Made by a program: the position numbers and the translations under genes. From Roseovarius litorisediminis (GTDB lineage: Bacteria > Pseudomonadota > Alphaproteobacteria > Rhodobacterales > Rhodobacteraceae), in assembly GCF_900172295.1 (NCBI RefSeq), contig NZ_FWFL01000011.1, forward strand, positions 61,076 through 125,075: a stretch of DNA of 64,000 nucleotides, given 5' to 3'. This document shows positions 44,522 through 53,971 of this stretch, piece after piece; the first letter of the stretch is position 1; each line of letters starts with the position of its first letter. The notes beneath the pieces are model-generated. The model was not told the DNA's origin, did no database searches, and saw nothing but the letters and a program-made list of their open reading frames with translations.

Positions 44522-45336
44522 AGTGGATGCTGAGGCTTTCCCTTTTGCTGGCCATATTGACCGGCGGCCTGTTTGCCAACCTGAACCGGATCGAGGTTCA
44601 GGCCGTATATCCCTTTGATAAAAAACGTCAAAGCCCTTCCAGCGCAGGTGCGCCTGCACTGCACGAGCGCATTGTCAAAACCAATGGCCAAAGCCTGATC
44701 CTCTGGACAGCTGCCCCAAAACCGGGCCAGCCGACAATCCTCTACTTCCACGGCAACGCCGGCAACCTGGCCAATCGTGCGGGTCGGTTTCAGCGATTTC
44801 AGGCGCGTGGCTACGGCGTGATTGCCCCCGCCTATCGCGGCTCCTCGGGTAGCAGCGGCAAACCATCCGAGCCCGCCCTGAGCCGCGACGCACAGCACAT
44901 CTACCGTCATCTGGACCGGTTGATCCCGGGTCTCACGCCATCACAAACCGTGATCTACGGCGAAAGCCTGGGCACCGGCGTGGCCCTCAAACTGCTGGCA
45001 AAGCCGGGCACAGCCCAACCCGCCGCCGTGGTGCTTGAGGCGCCCTATACCTCGTTGCCCGACGTCGTCCGCCACACCTACCCGCAGCTGGAACCGCTGA
45101 TCCCGCGGATGAAAAATATCTGGAACAGCCTGGATCATGCCCGCGCCCTGTCTGTCCCCCTGCTGGTCCTGCACGGCACCGACGACGCGTTGATACCCAT
45201 AAATCAGGGGCGGCAGGTTTTCACCGCCGCCCCGTCGCAAGCAAAACGCTTTTTGGCTGTAAAAGGCGCCGGCCATACCGATATCTGGCGCTCAGACGTC
45301 CTGCCAGCGCTGTGGCACTTCATCGACCAACATTAA
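44518..45336 (+). CDS. Alpha/beta hydrolase (BEM46/ABHD13-like)
   Basis: A 272-residue hydrolase with an N-terminal hydrophobic anchor (LRLSLLLAILTGGLFANL). The oxyanion block is ILYFHGNAGNLANR, the nucleophile elbow YGESLGTG (Ser near residue 144), the acid HGTDDALIP and the histidine GAGHTDIW. The layout matches membrane-tethered BEM46-type serine hydrolases, substrate unknown. Its start overlaps the pccR stop (ATGA), so expression is coupled to the regulator. Confidence 0.88.
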   Translation: MKWMLRLSLLLAILTGGLFANLNRIEVQAVYPFDKKRQSPSSAGAPALHERIVKTNGQSLILWTAAPKPGQPTILYFHGNAGNLANRAGRFQRFQARGYGVIAPAYRGSSGSSGKPSEPALSRDAQHIYRHLDRLIPGLTPSQTVIYGESLGTGVALKLLAKPGTAQPAAVVLEAPYTSLPDVVRHTYPQLEPLIPRMKNIWNSLDHARALSVPLLVLHGTDDALIPINQGRQVFTAAPSQAKRFLAVKGAGHTDIWRSDVLPALWHFIDQH

Positions 45337-45338
45337 GT

Positions 45339-45575
45339 TCAGGCCGATAGCATCCGGTATAGCTCATCCTTCAGCGCCGCCCGCTGCTTGCGCATCGCAA
45401 CTTCGGTCAACTCCTCAACCGGTTCGACATTGGTCTCCGCCCTATGCACGGCGCGGTTGACCTCATGGTACTCATCTGCCAACCGGGCAAAATGCGCATC
45501 CGCCTGTTTCAGCCTGGTAATCTTGTCAGCATGTTCCGGGAATTCCTCCTGCAATTCATGAGGCGTATGAGACAT
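45339..45575 (-). CDS. YdcH/DUF465 family small protein
   Basis: A 78-residue alpha-helical coiled-coil protein. MSHTPHELQEEFPEHADKIT, FARLADEYHEVNRAVHRAE and RKQRAALKDELYRML are typical YdcH features. Function unknown; abundant in alphaproteobacteria. ATG 45575 has GGAGAAAAG upstream, while earlier in-frame codons give atypical residues. Converges on the hydrolase gene, leaving 2 bases between stop codons. Confidence 0.88.
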   Translation of the reverse strand: MSHTPHELQEEFPEHADKITRLKQADAHFARLADEYHEVNRAVHRAETNVEPVEELTEVAMRKQRAALKDELYRMLSA

Positions 45576-45787
45576 CGCGCTTTTCTCCTTTGTCCAATGT
45601 TCGCAGACCACGCTAGGCCCTGCCGCGCGATCCCTCTTTGATCCGGATCAAATGGATAAGTTTGCCGGGAAAAATCATTGCATTGCTTGCCGGAATTCCA
45701 CCCGCAAGCCCTGACGCCGCACCCAGGTAACTGTCGGTTTATGCACGGCGGGGCCCGGCCCCTGTCTTGAAAGACAACAAACCTGCA

Positions 45788-45836
45788 CTTTCACTTTTCC
45801 TCAAATACTCAAAAAGAATCAAATACTCAAAAAGAA
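45788..45836 (-). repeat. 18-bp perfect tandem duplication next to a conserved GAGTATTT motif
   Basis: TCAAATACTCAAAAAGAA occurs twice in direct tandem (45801-45818 and 45819-45836). With the bases before it (45788-45800), the first unit reads on the minus strand as GAGTATTTGAGGAAAAG then TGAAAG, akin to the motif at 25402-25425. The 370-bp gap 45576-45945 contains no gene. Confidence 0.7.
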
Positions 45837-45911
45837 CATGGCAGATATGACAATCGCCCCGGACAGGGCATCGCGGTGTCCCGGGCGCCGGGGCGGGCGC
45901 AGCCTGACACG

Positions 45912-45938
45912 GAATAAAGCGCGCGCGCCAGCGCGCTC
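45912..45938 (-). terminator. Terminator of betA
   Basis: AGCGCGC (45918-45924) pairs with GCGCGCT (45931-45937) around a 6-base loop; on the minus strand it is followed by TTATT. It lies just after the betA stop codon. Confidence 0.7.
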
Positions 45939-45945
45939 CTTCGGA

Positions 45946-47604
45946 TCAGCGCTGTGCCGCCTGCCAGTCCGGGTGCATCCAGGGTTGTGCATTTTCGGGC
46001 GTCAGCGGCGTCCGGCCAAGAATGTGATCCGCCGTCTTTTCGCCCACCATGATCGACGGCGCATTCAGGTTGCCATTGGTAATCCTGGGGAAAATGCTGC
46101 TATCAGCCACCCGCAGCCCGTCCACCCCGATCACCCGCGCCTGGGCGTCAACCACGGCCGTTTTGTCCTCCGCGCGCCCCATGCGGCAGGTTCCGCAAGG
46201 GTGATAGGCGCTTTCGCCATGCTCGCGGATAAACCCATCCAGTTCATCATCGCTCTGAACTTCTGCACCGGGTTGAATCTCTTTCTTTACAAAGGGTTTG
46301 AACGCCTCTTGCGCAAAAACCTCACGGGTCAGCCTGATACATTGCCGGAAATCCACCCAGTCGCTTTCTTCACTCATATAGTTGAAACGGATGACCGGAT
46401 CGGCCTCGGGGTCCGCACTGCGCAGGGTCACCGCCCCGCGCGAGGCGCTGCGCATCGGGCCGACATGGGCCTGAAACCCGTGGCCCTCGGCCGCCGCCTG
46501 ACCGTCATAGCGCACCGCAATGGGCAGAAAATGGAACTGAATGTCCGGATAATCCACCCCCGCACGAGAGCGGATGAAGCCGCAGCTTTCAAACTGGTTA
46601 CTGGCTCCGGGCCCGTTCTTACCAAGCAGCCACTGTGCGCCCACCCAGGCCTTGCCAAAAATGTTCCAGTATTTGTAAAGGCTCACCGGCTGGCTGGCGG
46701 CCATCTGGATGTAAAGCTCCAGATGATCCTGCAAATTTGCACCTACCCCGGGGCGGTCGGCGACCACCTCGATACCGTGTTCGGTCAGATGCGCCGCCGG
46801 CCCGATACCCGACAGCATCAGCAATTTGGGCGAATTGATGGACGACGCCGCCAGAATTACCTCGCGCCGCGCGCGCACCACCTGCGTCTGACCCTTTATC
46901 GTGGCCTCAACACCGACGGCTCGGTTCCCGCACATCACCACACGGCGCACCAGCCCGCGCACCAGATCGCAATTCTTGCGTTTCAAGGCAGGCCGCAGAT
47001 AGGCATTTGCCGTTGACCAGCGCCGCCCTTTCCAGACCGTCATTTCAAACGGGCCAAACCCCTCTTGCTGCTCGCCGTTATAATCGTCGGTCAGCGGGTA
47101 TCCCGCCTGCCCACCGGCCTCGACAAAAGCCTTCACCAAAGGATTCTTGCGCCCGCCCCGCGATACATGCAGCGGCCCGCTGTCGCCGCGCCACCCGGCA
47201 TCGCCGCCATGGCCGCCATCGTGCCAGTTCTCCATGCGCTTGAAATAGGGCAGCACATCGGCATAGCCCCAGCCATCCGCCCCCTGATCGCGCCAATGGT
47301 CATAGTCGCAGGCGTGCCCCCGCACGTACACCATCCCGTTGATGCTGGATGAGCCGCCAATCACCTTGCCACGCGGACAGGCCAGTTCTCGATTGTTCAA
47401 ATGCGGCTCGGGCTCGCTGCGATACCCCCAGTCATAGCGCTTCATGTTCATCGGATAGCTCAGCGCGCCCGGCATCTGAATGAACGGCCCTGCGTCGGTG
47501 CCGCCATGCTCGATCACCAGCACCGATTTGCCCGCCTCGGACAGTCTATAGGCCATGGCGCAGCCCGCACTTCCCGCCCCCACAATCACATAGTCCGCTT
47601 CCAT
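45946..47604 (-). CDS. betA: Choline dehydrogenase (GMC oxidoreductase)
   Basis: A 552-residue FAD-dependent GMC enzyme that oxidises choline to betaine aldehyde. The FAD-binding [15 protein letters not shown] is at residues 8-22; GMC signature 1 ([19 protein letters not shown]) and signature 2 ([16 protein letters not shown]) follow, and the active-site HPCGTCRMG and [12 protein letters not shown] close the chain. ATG 47604 is used, with GAGG upstream; a GTG one codon earlier is possible. Gene order betI-betC-gst-betA on this strand points to choline-sulfate use; betB is not in the cluster. GMC alcohol dehydrogenase is the alternative. Confidence 0.93.
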   Translation of the reverse strand: MEADYVIVGAGSAGCAMAYRLSEAGKSVLVIEHGGTDAGPFIQMPGALSYPMNMKRYDWGYRSEPEPHLNNRELACPRGKVIGGSSSINGMVYVRGHACDYDHWRDQGADGWGYADVLPYFKRMENWHDGGHGGDAGWRGDSGPLHVSRGGRKNPLVKAFVEAGGQAGYPLTDDYNGEQQEGFGPFEMTVWKGRRWSTANAYLRPALKRKNCDLVRGLVRRVVMCGNRAVGVEATIKGQTQVVRARREVILAASSINSPKLLMLSGIGPAAHLTEHGIEVVADRPGVGANLQDHLELYIQMAASQPVSLYKYWNIFGKAWVGAQWLLGKNGPGASNQFESCGFIRSRAGVDYPDIQFHFLPIAVRYDGQAAAEGHGFQAHVGPMRSASRGAVTLRSADPEADPVIRFNYMSEESDWVDFRQCIRLTREVFAQEAFKPFVKKEIQPGAEVQSDDELDGFIREHGESAYHPCGTCRMGRAEDKTAVVDAQARVIGVDGLRVADSSIFPRITNGNLNAPSIMVGEKTADHILGRTPLTPENAQPWMHPDWQAAQR

Positions 47605-47702
47605 CACAACCTCAGATCAACTTTCGAGTTACCGCCGCCTTGGCGCGACGGGGTGGGCGGGTGGGCGGCGCGCCAAGGCGGCGGCCCCCACCCAATCAGG
47701 TT

Positions 47703-48344
47703 TCAAACCGTGTCACGCAGCATCTCATAGGACAGCATCACCGCTGTCCGATACGCCGGGCGTTCAGCCAGCCGGTCAAAATAAGCCCGCACCTCCGGAA
47801 ACTCCCGACGTTCAATCTCGATATCAAAGTACCGAAACAGGACATGGCCAAATTGAATATCAGCCAGACTAAGATCATCCCCGCACAGGTATGCGGTTTT
47901 TGCCAAACGTGGTTCGGCAATGGCCAATTGGTTCTCCAGTGCCTCAACCGCACCCCGAATTGCCGCCACATCCCAACGCGCCCTGGGTGTTCGCACGACC
48001 CGCCAGAATACCGGCCCGGTAAATGCCTCTGCCACGTCATGCTTGGCCCATTCCGCCCACATATCCACCTCGGCCCGCGCCACCGGGTCGCGGGGCCAGA
48101 ATGCGGCGTCGCCATGCTGCCCGGCCAGATAACGCAGGATCGCAGCCGTCTCAAAAAGCGCCCGGTTGCCAACTTTCAGCACCGGGATCTTGCCATGCGG
48201 GTTCATCGCCCTGAAGTCATCCGTGTCCAGCCCGCCATGGTTTTCACCATAATCCAGCCGCTCATAGCTGAGGCCGAGTTCCTCCAGCCCCCACAGCAAG
48301 GCCTGTACATTCGATGAGGTGGCGCGACCGTAAACGGTTAACAT
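47703..48344 (-). CDS. Glutathione S-transferase family protein
   Basis: A 213-residue two-domain GST. The thioredoxin-like domain starts LTVYGRATSSNVQALLWGLEELG with the Ser/Asn-type active site, MNPHGKIPVLKVG and LFETAAILRYLAGQ complete it, and the helical domain has LSLADIQFGHVLF. It conjugates or reduces electrophiles with glutathione; the substrate is unknown. It lies between betC and betA: the betC stop and this ATG overlap by one base (TGATG), so it is translated with the choline-sulfatase. Confidence 0.88.
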   Translation of the reverse strand: MLTVYGRATSSNVQALLWGLEELGLSYERLDYGENHGGLDTDDFRAMNPHGKIPVLKVGNRALFETAAILRYLAGQHGDAAFWPRDPVARAEVDMWAEWAKHDVAEAFTGPVFWRVVRTPRARWDVAAIRGAVEALENQLAIAEPRLAKTAYLCGDDLSLADIQFGHVLFRYFDIEIERREFPEVRAYFDRLAERPAYRTAVMLSYEMLRDTV

Positions 48345-49852
48345 CACTCTCCCCTCGGAAAGCGTTGATTTTCCTCGACAACATTCAGGTCCATATGGTT
48401 GCGCATGTAGCGCTCGGATGCCTTTTGCAGCGGTTGATATTCCCAAGGGTAATAGCCGCCCTTGCGCAGTGCCTCGTACACAACCCACCGGCGCGCCTGA
48501 CTTTCGCGCACGGAGGCATCAAAGCTGTCCAGATCCCACCGCGCCTCGGCCTTGGCCTGTAATTGTGCAAGCGTACCCGCATGGGCCGGATCCGCCGCCA
48601 GATTACGCAGTTCATGCGGATCGGCCTCAAGATCAAACAACTGATCGGGGTCAAGACTGCAGCGGTTGAACTTCCACTTACCATAACGCAGCGATACCAG
48701 CGGCGCATAAGATGCCTCGGCGGCATATTCCATCGCCACCGGCTCCTGCCGCTTAACCCCCTGCCCCTGCGGCACAAGGCTCTGGCCTTCGGTCCAGGGC
48801 TCAACTTCGGCCATGCTGACCCCGGCCAGATCACATAAGGTGGGGCAGACGTCGATATTGCTGACCGGGTCCGTCACCAGCCCCGGCGCCATCCCCGGTG
48901 CCGAAATCATCAACGGCACGCGGGCCGAGCCTTCGTAGAAGCACATCTTGAACCACAGGCCCCGCTCGCCCAGCATATCGCCGTGGTCCGACACAAACAG
49001 GATGATCGCCTCTTGCCGCGTTGTCTCAAGCGCTTCCATTACCTCGCCAATCTTGTCATCCAGATAGCTGATGTTGGCGAAATACGCGCGGCGCGAGCGG
49101 CGGATATTTTCTTCCGTGATGTCGAAATTCCGCCAGTCATTGGCATCAAAAATTCGTTTCGCGTGCGGGTCGTGATCGTTGTAATCCATCGCCGGAACCT
49201 CGGGCAAAAGATGCTCGCAATCCTCGTACAAATCCCAATACTTTCTCCGCGCCACATAGGGGTCATGCGGGTGGGTGAACGAAACCGTCAGGCACCATGG
49301 CCGCGCATCATGCCCGCGCGCCAGATCATAGACCTTGCGGGTGGCGTGATAGGCCACCTCGTCGTCATACTCCATCTGGTTCGAAATCTCGGCGACGCCC
49401 GCCCCGGTGACCGAACCCATATTGTGATACCACCACTCAATCCGTTCGCCCGGCTTGCGATAGTCCGGCGTCCAGCCAAAATCGGCGGGATAGATATCGG
49501 TGGTCAGACGTTCCTCAAACCCGTGCATCTGATCGGGGCCGACAAAATGCATCTTGCCTGACAGGCAGGTCTGATAGCCCGCCCGCCGCAGATGATGAGC
49601 ATAGGTCGGAATGTCAGCGGCAAATTCGGCGGCATTGTCATACACCCGACTGCGGGACGGCAGCAGCCCGGACATGAAACTGGCCCGCCCCGGTGCGCAC
49701 AGCGGACTGGCCGTATAGGCATTGGCAAACCGCGTCGACCGTGCCGCCAGCTTTTTCAGGTTGGGCGCGTGCAGCCAGTCGGCCGGCCCATCTGGAAACA
49801 GCGTACCATTCAGTTGATCCACCATGAATATCAAGATGTTAGGCGCGTTCAT
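48344..49852 (-). CDS. betC: Choline-sulfatase
   Basis: A 502-residue type I sulfatase that hydrolyses choline-O-sulfate to choline and sulfate. The sulfatase motif SPLCAPGRASFMSG has Cys52 as the residue converted to formylglycine; the second motif SGKMHFVG and the metal residues in PNILIFMVDQLNG and VSDHGDMLGE are intact. The C-terminal region matches the choline-sulfatase subfamily. It needs a formylglycine-generating enzyme, not seen in this window. It overlaps betI by four bases. Confidence 0.95.
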   Translation of the reverse strand: MNAPNILIFMVDQLNGTLFPDGPADWLHAPNLKKLAARSTRFANAYTASPLCAPGRASFMSGLLPSRSRVYDNAAEFAADIPTYAHHLRRAGYQTCLSGKMHFVGPDQMHGFEERLTTDIYPADFGWTPDYRKPGERIEWWYHNMGSVTGAGVAEISNQMEYDDEVAYHATRKVYDLARGHDARPWCLTVSFTHPHDPYVARRKYWDLYEDCEHLLPEVPAMDYNDHDPHAKRIFDANDWRNFDITEENIRRSRRAYFANISYLDDKIGEVMEALETTRQEAIILFVSDHGDMLGERGLWFKMCFYEGSARVPLMISAPGMAPGLVTDPVSNIDVCPTLCDLAGVSMAEVEPWTEGQSLVPQGQGVKRQEPVAMEYAAEASYAPLVSLRYGKWKFNRCSLDPDQLFDLEADPHELRNLAADPAHAGTLAQLQAKAEARWDLDSFDASVRESQARRWVVYEALRKGGYYPWEYQPLQKASERYMRNHMDLNVVEENQRFPRGE

Positions 49853-50436
49853 TCAAGTGATCCTTCAGCCAGGCTTGTGTCAAGATAATGCAACAGAACA
49901 TCGATCGCGGCAGCGGGCGACATCGGGTCCGACCGCAGCGCCTGCCGGATGTAAAGCCCGTCGATCATCGCCGCCAGTCCCCGCGTCAGCATCCGCGCAT
50001 CTGCTCCCGCTATCTGCCTGAAGGCGTAGTGCAGGTTCGACCTCAGTCGCCGCTGGTAAACATTCAATAGCCGACTCGCTTCCTCCGATTTCTGCGCCTG
50101 GACGTAGAAATTCAGCCAGGCCGAAACAAACTCGGGCCGGAATTGCGCCGGGGCAAAACTGGCGCGAATAATCGCCTCGATCCGATCGCGCGGGGATTTC
50201 GCCATCAGCAACGCGCCGCGCACTTCGGCACCGTAGATTGCCAGAATATGGCGCATGGCCGCGGCGAACATCTGTTCTTTTGACCCGAAATAGTGATGTG
50301 CCAGCGCGCTCGACATGCCTGCTCGCTTGGCGATCTGGCTTACCGTGACATCCAGTGTCCCCTGCACCCCGATTTCATGAATCGTGGCCTCTACCAGCGC
50401 CGAACGCCGTATCGGCTCCATCCCTAGCTTGGGCAC
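49849..50436 (-). CDS. betI: TetR-family repressor BetI
   Basis: A 195-residue TetR protein of the BetI type. The HTH is within residues 9-55 (RRSALVEATIHEIGVQG, AKRAGMSSALAHHYFGSKEQ), and the helical ligand domain keeps the BetI pattern AWLNFYVQAQ and AAMIDGLYIR. It is expected to repress the bet genes until choline binds. It is the first gene of the bet operon and is coupled to betC by a 4-base overlap. A dyad resembling the BetI operator lies about 60 bp upstream. Confidence 0.92.
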   Translation of the reverse strand: MPKLGMEPIRRSALVEATIHEIGVQGTLDVTVSQIAKRAGMSSALAHHYFGSKEQMFAAAMRHILAIYGAEVRGALLMAKSPRDRIEAIIRASFAPAQFRPEFVSAWLNFYVQAQKSEEASRLLNVYQRRLRSNLHYAFRQIAGADARMLTRGLAAMIDGLYIRQALRSDPMSPAAAIDVLLHYLDTSLAEGSLE

Positions 50437-50496
50437 AGAACATCCTCCTAAAACGTCTTTCCAATTTCTGTTGTCAGACTCGCCTAATCATGTTTA

Positions 50497-50510
50497 ATTG
50501 ACTCGTCAAT
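50497..50510. promoter_or_regulatory. ATTGAC-TC-GTCAAT dyad, candidate BetI operator
   Basis: Perfect 6-bp arms around a 2-base centre lie 60 bp before betI. The E. coli BetI site has a similar ATTGA...TCAAT symmetry as I recall, so autoregulation of the bet operon is likely. The rest of the 341-bp gap to 50777 holds a second dyad (50662-50675) and the promoter of the binding-protein gene. Confidence 0.55.
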
Positions 50511-50661
50511 CAATAAAAAAGGTGGCCATGCCAACGCTTGTTTTCTATAAATCCAACAATGAACTTGCACAGCCGCGTCGCGTCAGCCTAGACTTTCGCC
50601 GTGCAATCCTTGTTCCAGAATGACGGGCCTATTGGTGAAAATGATCCTACCGACCGCGAAG

Positions 50662-50675
50662 TGTGATGTTTCACA
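50662..50675. promoter_or_regulatory. TGTGA-TGTT-TCACA inverted repeat before the solute-binding protein gene
   Basis: Perfect 5-bp arms with a 4-base centre lie about 100 bp before the start of the Tat-exported solute-binding protein. Its regulator is unknown; the symmetry alone supports an operator. Confidence 0.3.
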
Positions 50676-50777
50676 TGGCCGTAACCCTTCACAGAAAGAC
50701 ACAATGGAATCCGCCCGGCACCTTCCAGAGGTGACCGGCCCTCGTATCAATCATAACAACAATCAGGGAGATAACTC

Positions 50778-52334
50778 ATGACAATCATAAACTCTGGCGG
50801 CTTGAATCGCCGCCGTTTTCTGCAGACGACAGCCGCAACCGCCATGGCGGCCTCGATGCCGCTTGGTGGTGCGTTGGCGTCAACCCCCAAACGCGGCGGC
50901 CACCTGCGTATCGGCAAGGCCCACGGCCAGACAACCGACACCCATAACCCCGGCACCTGGGAAAACGGCTTTACCATCGGCATGGCCTTTGCCATCCACG
51001 GTCGCCTGACCGAAGTGCTGCCCGATGGCTCGGTCGGTCCCGAACTGGCCGAAAGCTGGGAAGCATCCCCAGACGCCAAAACCTGGCGTTTCAATATTCG
51101 TCAGGGCGTCACCTTCCACAGCGGCAAACCACTGACCCCCGAAGATGTCGTGGCCTCCATCGCCTTCCACCGCGGTGAAGATTCCACCTCGGCGGCCGGC
51201 CCCATCGTGGCGCCGATCGAAAACATAAGCATTGATGGCAACACCGTCGTGTTTGAACTCTCGGGCGGCAATGCCGACTTCCCGTTCATTCTCAGCGACT
51301 ATCACCTCACCATCCACCCCGCCAAAGGTGACAGCATCGACTGGCAGTCAGCCGATGGCTGTGGCAGCTACATCCTGAAAGACGCCGATTTCGGCGTCGG
51401 CTGCACGATGGAGCGGAACCCCAACCACTGGCGTGATAACGTGGCCTGGTTCGACAGCATCGAAATGCTGGCACTGGTTGACCAGAACGCCCGCACCACG
51501 GCGCTGGTGTCGGGTGACGTGAACGTGGTTGACCGTCTTGACCTGAAAACCGTGGGCCTTCTGGCGCGCAATCAGAATATCAACATCCATTCGGTCGCCG
51601 GCACACAGCACTTCACCTTTGCAATGTCGACCAATCAGGCGCCTTATGACAACAACCACGTCCGTCAGGCCCTGAAATACGCCGTCAACCGCGAAGAGAT
51701 GGTTGAAAAGATCCTGTTCGGCTACGGTTCGGTCGGCAATGACGTGCCCGTTGGCCAGGGCCAGCAATATTACAATACCGAACTTGAGCAGAAAACCTTT
51801 GACCCCGACAAGGCCAAATGGCACCTCAAAGAGGCTGGCATGGACTCGCTTGAGGTCAGCCTGTCCGCCGCCGATGCCGCCTTTGCAGGCGCCGTGGACG
51901 CGGGCATTCTGTTCCAGGCCTCGGCCAAGGAATGCGGCATCGACCTCAAGGTCGTGCGCGAACCCAACGATGGCTATTGGTCGGATGTCTGGATGAAGAA
52001 ACCCTTCTCGGCCGTTTACTGGTCGGGTCGTCCGGTTCAGGATCAGATGTTCTCAACCGCCTACACCTGTGGCGCGGCGTGGAACGACAGCTTCTGGTGC
52101 AACGACCGGTTCGAAGAGCTTCTTGTTGCGGCCCGCGCCGAACTGGATAGCACCAAGCGCGAAGCGATGTATTTCGAGATTCAGGACATCGTCAGCAATC
52201 AGGGCGGCGTCATCATCCCGATGTTCGCCAACTATGTCTTTGGTACCTCCAACGCCATTGGCACACCTGAAAAAATGGCGTCGAACTGGGATATGGACGG
52301 CGAACGCTGGGCCGAACGCTGGTGGTTCGCGTAA
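50778..52334 (+). CDS. Tat-exported ABC solute-binding protein, family 5
   Basis: A 518-residue periplasmic binding protein of the peptide/nickel/opine (SBP_bac_5) family. The N-terminus has a twin-arginine signal (NRRRFLQTTAATAMAASMPL) with cleavage near residue 35. The family block LAESWEASPDAKTWRFNIRQGVTFHSGKPLTPEDV is present in segments, and VRQALKYAVNREEMVEKILFG follows. No permease or ATPase gene is adjacent: the next gene is unrelated and a terminator intervenes, so the transporter partner is elsewhere. GGGAG lies ahead of ATG 50778. It is divergent from the bet operon, which suggests but does not show an osmolyte-related ligand. Confidence 0.9.
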   Translation: MTIINSGGLNRRRFLQTTAATAMAASMPLGGALASTPKRGGHLRIGKAHGQTTDTHNPGTWENGFTIGMAFAIHGRLTEVLPDGSVGPELAESWEASPDAKTWRFNIRQGVTFHSGKPLTPEDVVASIAFHRGEDSTSAAGPIVAPIENISIDGNTVVFELSGGNADFPFILSDYHLTIHPAKGDSIDWQSADGCGSYILKDADFGVGCTMERNPNHWRDNVAWFDSIEMLALVDQNARTTALVSGDVNVVDRLDLKTVGLLARNQNINIHSVAGTQHFTFAMSTNQAPYDNNHVRQALKYAVNREEMVEKILFGYGSVGNDVPVGQGQQYYNTELEQKTFDPDKAKWHLKEAGMDSLEVSLSAADAAFAGAVDAGILFQASAKECGIDLKVVREPNDGYWSDVWMKKPFSAVYWSGRPVQDQMFSTAYTCGAAWNDSFWCNDRFEELLVAARAELDSTKREAMYFEIQDIVSNQGGVIIPMFANYVFGTSNAIGTPEKMASNWDMDGERWAERWWFA

Positions 52335-52358
52335 CTCCAGCGCTTATCCATCACGTGC

Positions 52359-52383
52359 AAGGGGCCGGTTCATCCGGCCCCTT
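52359..52383 (+). terminator. Terminator after the solute-binding protein gene
   Basis: A 10-bp perfect stem (52359-52368 with 52374-52383) encloses TTCAT, and CGCATTT follows. It isolates this gene from anything downstream. Confidence 0.7.
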
Positions 52384-52475
52384 CGCATTTCAGGGCCGCC
52401 ACATAGGTTCTACAATCGCTTTGGGCGCGCTCTGCCGCGCCAGATGCCCGGCAACGGGGATGCGCCTGAAACGTT

Positions 52476-53858
52476 TTACACGGATTGTTCGCCAAGTTCC
52501 TTCAGTTTTCGGGTATTCGCTGCGGTCTTGAATACCTTTCCAAGGTTTTCCTTGTCGTCGCTCTCAATTGCGGCAGCCAGTTGCGCTGATACGGGCATGC
52601 CCGCCGCCTGACCATCCGGCTGGATCATTTCCGGGCTGGCCGGCCGCTTCAAGGCCCGCAGCACTTCTACAAGGCTCGACATCGAGGCATAGAATTTATA
52701 CCAGAACGGCCCGCCCAGTCCGATCAGAAACCCCGCCAGAACGACCTGTATGAACCAGTTGACAGACGACCATTGCCATTTACAGATCATATCACCCTCA
52801 GGACACGTCGTCTGCTCGCCTTGCCTCCCCCAGAACGCGGATGTCTTATATCCCAGGGGCAGCGCCATCTCACTGTCCAGCTTCTCCAGGGTCTGACGGA
52901 TAGCCTGCACTTCCTGGGCAAGATCAACCCCTTCGGGGTCAGCCGCGGGCGCAGGTTCATTACCACCCTCTTCAGCTGCCGTAGCTTCGGTCGAAGCCGC
53001 CCCGGGCGTCACCACGGCCGGAACTGCGGGCTGCTTCAACAGCGATTGCAACGACCGCACAGCCTCCTGGTTTTCCTCTACCACCGCCGTTGCCTCAGCC
53101 AGCAAAGCCTCGCGCGTTTCCGGGCTGTCCATCAAATGGCGGAACACCGTACCGGCTTCAAAATTCACCGCAAAGGCCAGCGCAAAGGAAATCCACAAGG
53201 TCACCGCATGAGCCCGTTTGCGGAAAAATTCATTCGATGCAGCAATGTAACGTTCGTAAGTGGTGGAAAGATCGGCCAGAACATCACCCAGCTCGGCCTC
53301 GGCCAGCGTTGCCAGTTTTTCTCCGGCTTCAGTCTTGGCCAGCCGGTGCAGAAACGCGCAGGTGCTCAACCGGTCCACCCGGTTGGCCCCATCGCCGCGG
53401 CAAAACCTCAGGGATTTTCTTAGAATACTGAAGGGCCAACTCCCGCCAGCATCCTCCATCCGGCTGCTCAGCGATGGGTTCACCGTCAGCGCATCCAGCA
53501 AATTCTGCGCCGGTTGCTGCTTTGCTGCCTGATTTTTTTGCTGTACCGCATCGACAACAGGCTGCAATACCTGCGCCGACACTGTCGCGCCTTTTTCGGT
53601 CAGTTCATCCTGCAGCTTTTGAAGCTTTTCCTGTAGCGCTGAATCCAGCTTCTCCGTGCCTTTGCTGATTTCCTCAACAACTCTGTCCAGATGCGCCGCA
53701 AAGAACGGATCATTCTTCAACAACTCGCCAATTGCCCGCACAAGCACCCTGGGCCGCATCGCCACGATACGCATCAATGCTTCGGTCAGGGTGGTGGCGA
53801 TGGTTGAAAAAATGATCATCACCAACGCAAAGGATAACGTCGCTTCCAAAATCTCCAT
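52476..53858 (-). CDS. Large membrane protein with coiled coil, unknown function
   Basis: A 460-residue protein of an unusual layout: an N-terminal hydrophobic segment (about 5-27), a long Glu/Gln-rich coiled coil (about 55-120), a helical domain, a second membrane segment (about 218-236), an acidic Ala/Glu linker with a second helical region, and a last membrane segment (about 370-392) before a charged tail. It resembles no family I can name. ATG 53858 is preferred to a GTG four codons upstream. It is a single-gene unit between two unrelated genes. Confidence 0.7.
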   Translation of the reverse strand: MEILEATLSFALVMIIFSTIATTLTEALMRIVAMRPRVLVRAIGELLKNDPFFAAHLDRVVEEISKGTEKLDSALQEKLQKLQDELTEKGATVSAQVLQPVVDAVQQKNQAAKQQPAQNLLDALTVNPSLSSRMEDAGGSWPFSILRKSLRFCRGDGANRVDRLSTCAFLHRLAKTEAGEKLATLAEAELGDVLADLSTTYERYIAASNEFFRKRAHAVTLWISFALAFAVNFEAGTVFRHLMDSPETREALLAEATAVVEENQEAVRSLQSLLKQPAVPAVVTPGAASTEATAAEEGGNEPAPAADPEGVDLAQEVQAIRQTLEKLDSEMALPLGYKTSAFWGRQGEQTTCPEGDMICKWQWSSVNWFIQVVLAGFLIGLGGPFWYKFYASMSSLVEVLRALKRPASPEMIQPDGQAAGMPVSAQLAAAIESDDKENLGKVFKTAANTRKLKELGEQSV

Positions 53859-53971
53859 GTCGGCCCCCACAGCTGCAACACTCAGGAAACTTGCCTGAAA
53901 AACGCAATCTATGGCTGTAATTTACACAATTTTTACGTGAATTTCCAGAATTTCCTCTGGCGGGGTTATAA

